Shown in pieces: positions 16,041 through 23,559 of a stretch of 64,000 nucleotides of DNA (position 1 is the first letter of the stretch; every line of letters begins with the position of its first letter). The DNA comes from a bacterium (GTDB taxonomy: Bacteria; Sumerlaeota; Sumerlaeia; SLMS01; JAHLLQ01), in contig JAHLLQ010000001.1 in the NCBI GenBank assembly GCA_020444065.1, positions 558,001-622,000 of the forward strand, in the 5' to 3' direction. The notes beneath the pieces are model-generated. The model was not told the DNA's origin. It ran no database searches and saw nothing but the letters and a program-made list of their open reading frames with translations. The translations under genes and the position numbers were made by a program.

Positions 16041-17171
16041 TCAACGTCCTGTCAATTGTGCCAGGTTCTGGCGAGCCATCTTCGCCTCGGGGCTGTCCTG
16101 GGCCGTGGAGATGACTTTCTCGTAGAATTCGACGGCATGAGAGCGGTCGTTCAGGAAGGCATGAACCTGGGCAAGGCCGAACAGCGCCGCCGGATCATTG
16201 GGCGAGACCTCCAGAGCCTTCTGATAGGCCGTGATCGCGTCCTGAAGGTACTGGCGGCCCTTCGAGGAACTGCGGCTCTGCACGGTGCGGCCGTGTTCGC
16301 GATAAGTCCGAGCCAGATCGATCCAGTTTGAGGCATCCTGCTCATCCAGTTCCGTGGCTGCCTTGTAGGCATCCGCGGCCTTATCGTACTCCCGCTCGTC
16401 AAGCAGACGCGCCCCCATCGAGCGATGAGCCTGGACCATAGCTGCCGAAATAGCGGCGGCGTGCTGGGGGAAATCGAGCTTTAGCAGACGTAGCGCATCC
16501 AGCGCCTCCCCAGGCTTCGAGGCATAGAGGAGTTCGCTGGCCTCGTCGAGCCCGGTGGTCAGTGCAGCCGGAAGCGGCTTCTCCTCCGGGATTTCCGGCA
16601 AAGAGCTCGGGATCATCCAGCCGGTGATCATGCCGTGCAGCACCCCGGCGATGATCAGAAGGCCGGCGGCATAAATCAAAGACATCGTCAGTGCCCGCGA
16701 GTTGAAGCGTCGAGATCGGGGCGAACGACGAGGGGGCTCCGGGCGCGGTTTCCGGCGGCGGCGCGGTGCGACTGGCTCTGGCGGCTGCGCCTCTTCCTGC
16801 TCCTCGATATCCAGGAGTTCAAAGCCCTTTGGCTTGTCCTCGTCCAGCGGCCGAGGGCGAGGTCTTGGGCGCTTCGGCTTGCGAGGCGGTGATGCAGGCG
16901 GCCTCTCGCGCATCGGCACCGGATCGCGCCAGGAACTGCCCGTCCGACCGACGGAAGCGGCGAGTTCCGCACGCATGACGAGGGCTTCCGAAAGCCCCTC
17001 GCGCAAATCGCGATTCATGGGGGAGATTTCGAGGGCCGCCTGATAGTACTCGATGGCGGCCTCCGGGTCGCTGTCTTCCAACGCCTGCTCGGCGCGCAGC
17101 GCCATTCGCTCGACCGGACTCATGTCGGCGAGACTTCTTGGCTTCTTCTTTTTCCTGACCAGGGCGAACAT
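16041..17171 (-). CDS. Membrane-anchored TPR protein
   Basis: A 376-aa protein with a TPR-like pair at the N-terminus (ALEDSDPEAAIEYYQAALEISPMNRDL), a long basic/proline-rich linker (PPASPPRKPKRPRPRPRPLD ... RRSPRSRRFNSRA), one membrane helix (LTMSLIYAAGLLIIAGVLHGMI, about 165-186) and three to four more TPRs (YDKAADAYKAATELDEQDASNWIDLA, AITAYQKALEVSPNDPAALFGLAQVHA). TPRs on both sides of the membrane suggest a scaffold; the partner is not evident. The ATG at 17171 is chosen over a TTG at 17177. It is transcribed divergently from rex. Confidence 0.8.
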   Translation of the reverse strand: MFALVRKKKKPRSLADMSPVERMALRAEQALEDSDPEAAIEYYQAALEISPMNRDLREGLSEALVMRAELAASVGRTGSSWRDPVPMRERPPASPPRKPKRPRPRPRPLDEDKPKGFELLDIEEQEEAQPPEPVAPRRRRKPRPEPPRRSPRSRRFNSRALTMSLIYAAGLLIIAGVLHGMITGWMIPSSLPEIPEEKPLPAALTTGLDEASELLYASKPGEALDALRLLKLDFPQHAAAISAAMVQAHRSMGARLLDEREYDKAADAYKAATELDEQDASNWIDLARTYREHGRTVQSRSSSKGRQYLQDAITAYQKALEVSPNDPAALFGLAQVHAFLNDRSHAVEFYEKVISTAQDSPEAKMARQNLAQLTGR

Positions 17172-17472
17172 GAGCAACTCTCAACGGGAACAGGCCAACA
17201 CGCTGTGGTCGATTCGCGACCCACAGGGCAAGAGCATCAAGAAGAATCTGAGTTCGCGAGCAGCCAGAACTTCTGTGGGCGAATCACCGTAAGCCCCCCG
17301 AGGACAGACATCCAGATCGCTGGCTTGGTTCACGTGGCGGAGAGGCTGCGTTGCGACTTCTCCCGATTCTTGCGTCCGATGCCGGCGATAGCGAAAATAG
17401 TCGGTCCAATCTCTCCTTGCGTTGGAAGGCGAGATTGTGAACAGTTTCACGATCTTGCGCCAGGACGATACC
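17172..17472. other. Divergent intergenic region between the TPR gene and rex
   Basis: About 300 bases holding the 5' regions of two divergent genes. The only clear element is the Rex operator at 17435-17452. An in-frame GTG at 17422 would extend Rex through this operator, which argues against it. No convincing -35/-10 pair stood out. Confidence 0.5.
17435..17452 (+). promoter_or_regulatory. Rex operator (ROP) upstream of rex
   Basis: TTGTGAACAGTTTCACGA matches the Rex consensus TTGTGAAnnnnTTCACAA at 13 of 14 defined positions (one A-to-G change in the last arm). It lies 20 bases before the rex ATG, in the place expected for self-repression. Confidence 0.85.
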
Positions 17473-18147
17473 ATGGCAGCCCCCAAGAAACTTCCCTCCT
17501 CGAAGGAGGCTGGAACCGGTGATTCCAGCTCTTCGGAACGGAAAATCCCGAAAGCCGTGATCAAGCGGCTGTCCCTCTACTCGCGCGCCCTACAGACGCT
17601 CGAACGCGACAAGGTGGAGAAGGTCAGCTCGACCGAGCTCGGCGAGATGCTGGGGCTCAACTCCGCCCAGGTGAGGAAGGATCTCGCGTACTTCGGCCAA
17701 TTCGGCGTCCCGGGTTTCGGGTATCCGGTTGGTGAACTGCGGGAGAAGATCAAGGCGATCCTCGGCACGAACCGCGAAATCCGGGTGGCACTGATCGGTG
17801 TCGGTCACCTCGGCACCGCGCTGATGGCGTACGGCGGTTTCGGGCGCCAAGGCTTCCTGATCACGTGCGCGTTCGACGTGGCTCCCGAGAAGCTGTCCGG
17901 AGAAAGCCGCGTTCCGGTTCATTCTACCGACGAGTTGGAGCAGCGGTTGGACGAATATGAGATCGACCTTGTGATCCTGACCGTTCCGGCCGAAAGCGCC
18001 CAGGGCTTGACGAACCGAATCGTCAACGCGGGCATCAAAGCTATTCTGAACTTCGTTCCGATGCGCCTGCAAGTTCCAGACTACGTCAAGGTCCACTACG
18101 TGGATCTGGCCATTGAGATTGAGTCTCTCTCCTATTATCTGAAGTAG
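17473..18147 (+). CDS. rex: Redox-sensing transcriptional repressor Rex
   Basis: Rex binds DNA as a dimer when NADH is low and lets go when NADH/NAD+ rises, controlling respiration and fermentation genes. The N-terminal winged helix is IPKAVIKRLSLYSRALQTLE ... VSSTELGEMLGLNSAQVRKDLAYFGQFG; the Rossmann domain has the dinucleotide motif LIGVGHLGTALMAYGGF and the domain-swap helix HYVDLAIEIESLSYYL at the end. ATG 17473 has AGGA 8 nt upstream and gives 224 aa; the operator 20 bases upstream supports this start. The last 62 bases overlap the convergent permease gene. Confidence 0.95.
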   Translation: MAAPKKLPSSKEAGTGDSSSSERKIPKAVIKRLSLYSRALQTLERDKVEKVSSTELGEMLGLNSAQVRKDLAYFGQFGVPGFGYPVGELREKIKAILGTNREIRVALIGVGHLGTALMAYGGFGRQGFLITCAFDVAPEKLSGESRVPVHSTDELEQRLDEYEIDLVILTVPAESAQGLTNRIVNAGIKAILNFVPMRLQVPDYVKVHYVDLAIEIESLSYYLK

Positions 18148-19348
18148 TCCGCTGGGCGTCGGTCGTATCGACCATCGGCCAATCCTTCAACGGCACAGGA
18201 TCGTACCGGGGCAGGTTGCGTGGTTCCGAAGTTGTAGCGCCTGCAACGGGCTTTCGCTGTGCCAGGCTGCGGCGTTCCAGAGCTTCCTTGATCTGATAGT
18301 ACCGCCGTGTCCAAACACGCCGACGACCCGGCATGTCGGCGTTTTCCTCCTCAAACATCCGATAGTAAGCGATCCAATATCCCGTGTGCATCATGTAGCT
18401 CGCGGGATAACGAGCGGGCTGGCGCGATTCACCGGCACCCCACCACTGAAAGAGCAGCCAGCTCTTCATGAAACGCGTCTCGTAGCTGCGACCGATCTGG
18501 CGCTTCAACCAGGCAACCAGGATCGCGCCGGGAATACACCCGATTGCCCAGGCAGTGTAGGAACCGATCCAGAAATCCGCACTGCCGGAATTCATCGACG
18601 TCGCCGAGAGAAGCAGTCCCACGAAGATCGCACAGAACATGGTGATGAAGCTGCCCGCACCGGAAAGTAAAGCAACGATGAGAACAGTGAGAACGAAGTT
18701 CGAGACAGCGGCATTCAGCAAGGAGATTCGCGGTAACGAGTGAACCGCGAACATCCAGTGCGCCAGATGAACAGACTCGTAGTGAAACCAGGTCAGGATG
18801 ATCGGAACTAGAATCACGAATGGCAGGATGAACACAGAGGTCGTTGCGCCACCCTCCGCCACTTCCTTCACGAATATCACCGGCATGAACATGTCGACAG
18901 CCAGCAGAACGACCATCAGCCAGATCCAAACAGACAGCAGGCCGGCCATGAAGAGATGGCCGATGACTGCGGGATTCAGAGAAGTGAGGCTGAGTTCTTC
19001 CACCGTGCTGGCACTCCCCCGCCACCTTCTCGCCATGTTCCAGCCCGAGAGCCCGCCCAGAAGAAAGATCAAATAGTCGAAGATGAAAATCCGAAGCATC
19101 ATCATCGGCATCCCTGCACCAGGCGTCGGTCGATAGGCGAGCTTGTGCCAGATGAGAAGGATGAGGAACAGGAGAACGCAGAGCCCCGGCAGAACCCAAT
19201 TGATGATGGAACGGGTCTCTGAATCGCGTGCCACGTCAATGACGCGACGTTCGTCGGCGAAGCCTGGCCGAATGCCCATCAGGCGATCGCGCAAAGCTCG
19301 CATTCGGCGCTGGAAGAGAGGATCCTGCTTGCCAGTCTCATCGCTCAT
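18086..19348 (-). CDS. ABC-2-type permease-like membrane protein
   Basis: A 420-aa protein with about eight to nine membrane helices (INWVLPGLCVLLFLILLIWHK, LRIFIFDYLIFLLGGLSGWN, HLFMAGLLSVWIWLMVVLLAV, VFILPFVILVPIILTWF, NFVLTVLIVALLSGAGSFI and more). The segment TVEELSLTSLNPAVIGHLFM resembles the EELLLTPLSPREI stretch of ABC-2 exporter permeases, hence the call; no ATPase gene is adjacent. I chose ATG 19348 (MSDETGKQDP), with GGGGAAA upstream and an 11-base overlap with the end of the DUF4230 gene. The hydrophilic C-terminus overlaps rex at its 3' end. Confidence 0.7.
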   Translation of the reverse strand: MSDETGKQDPLFQRRMRALRDRLMGIRPGFADERRVIDVARDSETRSIINWVLPGLCVLLFLILLIWHKLAYRPTPGAGMPMMMLRIFIFDYLIFLLGGLSGWNMARRWRGSASTVEELSLTSLNPAVIGHLFMAGLLSVWIWLMVVLLAVDMFMPVIFVKEVAEGGATTSVFILPFVILVPIILTWFHYESVHLAHWMFAVHSLPRISLLNAAVSNFVLTVLIVALLSGAGSFITMFCAIFVGLLLSATSMNSGSADFWIGSYTAWAIGCIPGAILVAWLKRQIGRSYETRFMKSWLLFQWWGAGESRQPARYPASYMMHTGYWIAYYRMFEEENADMPGRRRVWTRRYYQIKEALERRSLAQRKPVAGATTSEPRNLPRYDPVPLKDWPMVDTTDAQRTTSDNRRETQSQWPDPRSGP

Positions 19349-20345
19349 CGATTTCCCCATCCACCTCATCGAACTCCACGGGCTCGTCATCCACTTCAAC
19401 ATCAACCTGACTGGAGAAGTCGTCGTCAGGTTCGTGATGCGCCTCCAACTGCAGGGGCTTTGGCAACTCGATCGAATACTCCTCACGCGGTCGCGCCAGC
19501 AGTTCGATCTGGCGCGGACGGGCTTCCTCCGGCACGGCGATAAACATCATCTCGATCAGTTGCATGAAGGATGAGCGCGAGAGTTCCTCCGCCATTGAGA
19601 GCGACTCGGCCGAGCGGGCGAACTGGCGCATGCGCTCGTCGAGAGAGCGCTGCGATTCGCGAAGCAGTTCATGGCTGGGCTCGCCGCCAAAGACTGCAAA
19701 GGTCGAGAAGATCTCCTTTGCGTCCCCCTTTTCCAAGGCGAGAACGCGCAGAGGCGGCAGCACGATGGTCAGGCGATTTGCCTCGGCGTCGAAGCGAATG
19801 TCCTCTGCATTGAGTCCATTCAGGTCGTAGCCGTAGCTCGCCTGCACGGGCATAACCTGGATGAGAACACTGCGACCGCGCAGCGCCTTCTTTCGCTCCA
19901 GCTTGTGATAGACGATCGACCGCATTTTGAAGGTCGTCATCTCGAGCGTCGGTTTCATCTCGGCAATTGCGGCGTACAGAACTTCCGAGTCGCGCGTCTT
20001 CACGAATTCTGAGATCGCGTGTCCGAACGCGGAGACGCCTTCGGAGACGGCTTCAGTTACTTTCTCCGCAACATCGCCGACAGTTTCCACAGTTGCAGTG
20101 ACAACCTTGCCGGTCGTCTCAATCGCCGATTGGGAAACATCGCCGGTTGTGCCGATGCCCTTCTCGACCGATTTGCCAACGAGCCTTCCGGTCAGGTACA
20201 GGAAGAGCAAGACAGCCACGATGCCCAGCAGGAGACCCAGGACAAGGAAGCCGATGCTGTACGTCAACGCGCGTGAGGCATTCCATGCCGGAGCGGAATT
20301 GGCCGTGGTGGCGAGGAGCAGGACTGGAGTGTTCAGAGCGAGCAT
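19338..20345 (-). CDS. DUF4230-family membrane-anchored protein
   Basis: A 335-aa protein with one N-terminal membrane helix (SIGFLVLGLLLGIVAVLLFLYL), an amphipathic Thr/Val/Glu-rich stretch (GDVSQSAIETTGKVVTATVE) and a domain of the DUF4230 type: TFKMRSIVYHKLER, VQASYGYDLNGLNAEDIRFD and LTIVLPPLRVLALEK, ending in an acidic tail. The family has no settled function. It overlaps the permease-like gene downstream, so the two may form one membrane complex. Confidence 0.75.
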   Translation of the reverse strand: MLALNTPVLLLATTANSAPAWNASRALTYSIGFLVLGLLLGIVAVLLFLYLTGRLVGKSVEKGIGTTGDVSQSAIETTGKVVTATVETVGDVAEKVTEAVSEGVSAFGHAISEFVKTRDSEVLYAAIAEMKPTLEMTTFKMRSIVYHKLERKKALRGRSVLIQVMPVQASYGYDLNGLNAEDIRFDAEANRLTIVLPPLRVLALEKGDAKEIFSTFAVFGGEPSHELLRESQRSLDERMRQFARSAESLSMAEELSRSSFMQLIEMMFIAVPEEARPRQIELLARPREEYSIELPKPLQLEAHHEPDDDFSSQVDVEVDDEPVEFDEVDGEIDER

Positions 20346-20380
20346 CGAGGGGATTATCTCCGCCGGTTTCTACAAGTGAA

Positions 20381-22675
20381 CTACAGCAGGTCGACCGGAT
20401 CAACGTCGATGGCGAGTCGAACGCCGGATGGCATCTTGAATTCGCGATCGGCCAGCGCGGCATGCAGGAACTTTGAGAGGGTCTTGGGCGACTTCCCGAT
20501 CAGTAGAATGCGATACCGAAAACGCCCGCCCAGGCGGGCAAGGGGCGCGATGGTCGGCCCTGTGATACCCAGGTCGCGTGTCCCCCACTGCTGGCGCTGA
20601 CGCCAGAGAATTCCAGCCAGCATGCGCGAGGCCTTGTAGGATTTTTCGCGATCGGGATCGCTGAATGTCAGCGCAATGAGGCGACCGCTCGGCGGGAATC
20701 CCAACTGGCGACGGCGGCGCAGTTCCTCTGCAAAGAAACCCTCATAGTCGTGCGCCATCGCAAAGCGGATTGCCGTGTGATTCGGCATGTAGGTCTGGAA
20801 GATCACCTCGCCCTTCGTGGCACGCCCTGCTCGGCCAGCTACCTGGGTCAGAAGCGTGAAGGTGCGTTCCTCCGCGCGGAAGTCCGGGATGAAGAGCCCG
20901 ACGTCCGCGAGGATCACTCCGACCAGCGTGACCCGCTCGAGATGATGTCCCTTCGCAACCATTTGCGTGCCGAGAATGATATCCGCCTCGCCGGAGGTCA
21001 TCTTCTTCCACGCGCGAAGGAAACCCTCTCGCCCGCCGGCGGTATCGTAGTCGAGTCGGAGAAGGTTTGCATCGGGGAAAATCTCCGAGATTTCCTCTTC
21101 GATGCGCTGCGTCCCCGATCCAACGGTCATCAGATCCTCGTTGCCACATTCGGGGCACGCGGATGGCGCGTTGTGTCGCTCGCCGCAGAAGTGACAGCGA
21201 AGGTAGGCGGAAGTCTCCGCGATTGGTTTCTCAAAGAGATCTAATGCGCTGGCCGTATCTGACTTCTTGGCCCGAGAGTCTCGTGGCTTATGGACGGTCA
21301 ATGAGACGTCATCCTGCTCGCAGCGTGCGACCCACTTACATGACGGACAGAACAGGAAATTCGAGAATCCGCGCCGATTGAGAAAGAGGAGGCTTTGTTC
21401 GCCGCGCTCAAGGCGTGTACGAATGGCCTCGATCAACTCGTTGGAGAAATTGCCCGCACCGCGGCCTTCTGCAACTTCACGAGCAAGGTCAACAATGCGC
21501 ACCGGCGGCAATTCCATACCCGATGCACGATCCGGCAGATGCAGCAGCCGGTACTTGTCCATGGCGGCATTCTGGTAGGACTCCATGCTCGGCGTGGCGC
21601 TGCCCAAAACGACCGGGATACCAAGACGTTGTCCGCGCACGATAGCAATGTCGCGCGCATGATAGCGCGGCACTTCCCCCTGCTTGTAGCTGCCATCGTG
21701 TTCTTCATCGACCACGATGAGGCCGAGGTTCGGCAGCGGGGCAAAGATCGCCGAGCGCGCTCCGATCACAATTCGGACGCGGCCGGATTCGATTTTTCGA
21801 TAGAGGAAGAGTTTATCGCGGCGCGTCATCTGGCTGTGGAACACGCCGATCTCTGTGCGGAAGCGGCTCTCGAATCGATGAACAGTCTGCGGCGTCAGCG
21901 AAATCTCCGGTACGAGGCAAAGCGCCGATTGGCCGCGATCGAGGACGCGGGCCATTGCCTGCAGGTAAATCTCTGTCTTGCCGCTGCCGGTGATTCCATG
22001 CAGCAGATACGTTCGGAACTCCTGCTTGTCGAGCGAACGGCAGATTTCGGCGAAGGCCTCCTGCTGGCCTGGGATCAGCACATGATCCGAGTCTGGCTCG
22101 GGCAATTTACGATCGGGTTCGGGAATGCTCGGAGTGGCGGAAATCAGCAGACCAGCTTGCTCCAGTTTCGCAATCGTCGGAGGCGTCGAACCGGCCAATC
22201 GCGCGAGGGATGACTTCGTTTCTATCGGCCGACTCTGCTCATCCAGCGACTCGCAAACCTGGAGCTGACGTTTCGTCAGAGCACCAGCATGCGCGCGCCA
22301 GTCCTCGCGCAGGCGGAAGACTGGCAACGAGGAACTGGCAACATGGTGGAAGCCAACAATGGAAGCAGCCGCCAGCGCTTCCCCGTAGGAGCAGAAGTAG
22401 TAATCCGCAATGAAGCGAGCGAGCTTCATCAGTGAAGTATCGATGAGATACTCAGGCGAGGCACGACGAATGATAGCCTTGATGGCGCTGGCATCAAGAC
22501 CATCGGTTTCAGAGCGTACTGAAACAACACAGCCAATCGCATTCTTTGTCCCGAGCGGAACCTCGACCAGCCAGCCGGGCGAAATCTCATCGCGAAGTTC
22601 TTCCGGCACCCGATAAGTAAGCGGATCAAGCGGCCGATTGACTGCAACGTCGACAAATTCAGGGGATGCGGTCAT
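20381..22675 (-). CDS. priA: Primosomal replication helicase PriA
   Basis: PriA restarts stalled replication forks by loading the replicative helicase. The 764-aa length is normal. Visible: the 3'-DNA-binding N-terminal domain (VNRPLDPLTYRVPEEL, VPLGTKNAIGCVVS), Walker A GITGSGKTEIYLQAM, DEEH box VVDEEHDGSYKQ, SATPSMESY, the zinc-binding cysteines (FCPSCKWVARCE, LRCHFCGERHNAPSACPECG) and helicase motif VI QVAGRAGRATKGEVIFQTY. It follows the dprA-type gene by three bases. Confidence 0.96.
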   Translation of the reverse strand: MTASPEFVDVAVNRPLDPLTYRVPEELRDEISPGWLVEVPLGTKNAIGCVVSVRSETDGLDASAIKAIIRRASPEYLIDTSLMKLARFIADYYFCSYGEALAAASIVGFHHVASSSLPVFRLREDWRAHAGALTKRQLQVCESLDEQSRPIETKSSLARLAGSTPPTIAKLEQAGLLISATPSIPEPDRKLPEPDSDHVLIPGQQEAFAEICRSLDKQEFRTYLLHGITGSGKTEIYLQAMARVLDRGQSALCLVPEISLTPQTVHRFESRFRTEIGVFHSQMTRRDKLFLYRKIESGRVRIVIGARSAIFAPLPNLGLIVVDEEHDGSYKQGEVPRYHARDIAIVRGQRLGIPVVLGSATPSMESYQNAAMDKYRLLHLPDRASGMELPPVRIVDLAREVAEGRGAGNFSNELIEAIRTRLERGEQSLLFLNRRGFSNFLFCPSCKWVARCEQDDVSLTVHKPRDSRAKKSDTASALDLFEKPIAETSAYLRCHFCGERHNAPSACPECGNEDLMTVGSGTQRIEEEISEIFPDANLLRLDYDTAGGREGFLRAWKKMTSGEADIILGTQMVAKGHHLERVTLVGVILADVGLFIPDFRAEERTFTLLTQVAGRAGRATKGEVIFQTYMPNHTAIRFAMAHDYEGFFAEELRRRRQLGFPPSGRLIALTFSDPDREKSYKASRMLAGILWRQRQQWGTRDLGITGPTIAPLARLGGRFRYRILLIGKSPKTLSKFLHAALADREFKMPSGVRLAIDVDPVDLL

Positions 22676-22678
22676 CGA

Positions 22679-23440
22679 TCAGTGTCCCCCGATCCCGTCA
22701 AACAAATCGCCGGGCAGAGCGCGGGCGCGATTGCGTTCCTCAATCTGGCCCCGTGCCTCGATTGCAATCATGTGCGCGAGGTCTCTATCGAGCGTTGCTT
22801 CCGCAGTGAACGGACGGGCGCCTCTCCGTTCGAGTTGAGCAAGCGCAGAGACAAGCGCCCCATCGTCGGTCTCGGACTTCAGGAAGTGAAGTGATGTGCC
22901 CAAAGACAGGACCTCGGAGATGAAGTGATTCGTTCCTCCCTGCAGCCCCGTCTGCCCCGCCACGGCGACGTGAGCCAGGGAAGCGATCAGGCGGTTGCGA
23001 ATGATTGGGCTGCTGCGCGTTGGGCGGAAACCCTTCGGGAAAGGCGAGAGGAAAAGCGTTCGTTCCATGTCCCAAAGATTCGCCATCGAGGGACGCCATG
23101 AGTCCAGGGAGATGTCCTCGATCGCGCAGGGCAGCACAACAATCGTCGACCCGCCGGCCTGAAGCGCACCGCGGTGCGCGGCGATGTCGGTTCCCTTTGC
23201 CCCGCCACTGACGACTGCGAGCCCCTCGTGTGCGAGGTTTCCCGCAAGGGCCTCAAGAGCAGTCAGAGCCCAGCCTTCCGCACTCCGACTGCCGGCAATC
23301 CCGACAAGCGGCTGCGTCAGCAGCTTCGGATTGCCGGCGGCGAACAGAGTCCCCTTGAGACCGGCCGAGGATTGGGCCTCTGCCAGAAGTCGCCACTGGT
23401 CCGACGAAAGCGTATCCTGGTCGGCAATGTAGACTTCCAT
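22679..23440 (-). CDS. DprA/Smf-type DNA-processing protein, short form
   Basis: A Rossmann-fold Smf-family protein of 253 aa; in other bacteria DprA loads RecA on single-stranded DNA during transformation. Motifs: VGIAGSRSAEGWALTALEAL, GLAVVSGGAKGTDIAAHRGALQAGGSTIVVLP and FSPFPKGFRPTRSSPIIRNRLIASLA. The usual N-terminal SAM-like and C-terminal winged-helix parts of full-length DprA are reduced or missing. It lies three bases upstream of priA, so it forms an operon with it. Confidence 0.8.
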   Translation of the reverse strand: MEVYIADQDTLSSDQWRLLAEAQSSAGLKGTLFAAGNPKLLTQPLVGIAGSRSAEGWALTALEALAGNLAHEGLAVVSGGAKGTDIAAHRGALQAGGSTIVVLPCAIEDISLDSWRPSMANLWDMERTLFLSPFPKGFRPTRSSPIIRNRLIASLAHVAVAGQTGLQGGTNHFISEVLSLGTSLHFLKSETDDGALVSALAQLERRGARPFTAEATLDRDLAHMIAIEARGQIEERNRARALPGDLFDGIGGH

Positions 23441-23500
23441 CAGGGGCTACTCTCCGGGTGGCTGCTCGGACGAATCCTGGTCAAGATAGCGGTGAAGCTC

Positions 23501-23530
23501 AAAGGAAAAGGCCCGCGTTCGGCGGGCCCT
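23501..23530 (-). terminator. Rho-independent terminator after the surface-protein operon
   Basis: Stem GGCCCGC/GCGGGCC (23510-23516 with 23522-23528) is followed on the minus strand by TTTTCCTTT. It lies 30-60 bases past the stop of the pseudo-subtilisin gene. Confidence 0.85.
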
Positions 23531-23559
23531 TTCTGAACTTCGCAGTGGCGGCGGGAGGG

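Noticed and set aside
17422-17472. Upstream GTG start for rex
   Set aside because: It would translate through the Rex operator; ATG 17473 has its own ribosome site and gives the normal family length.
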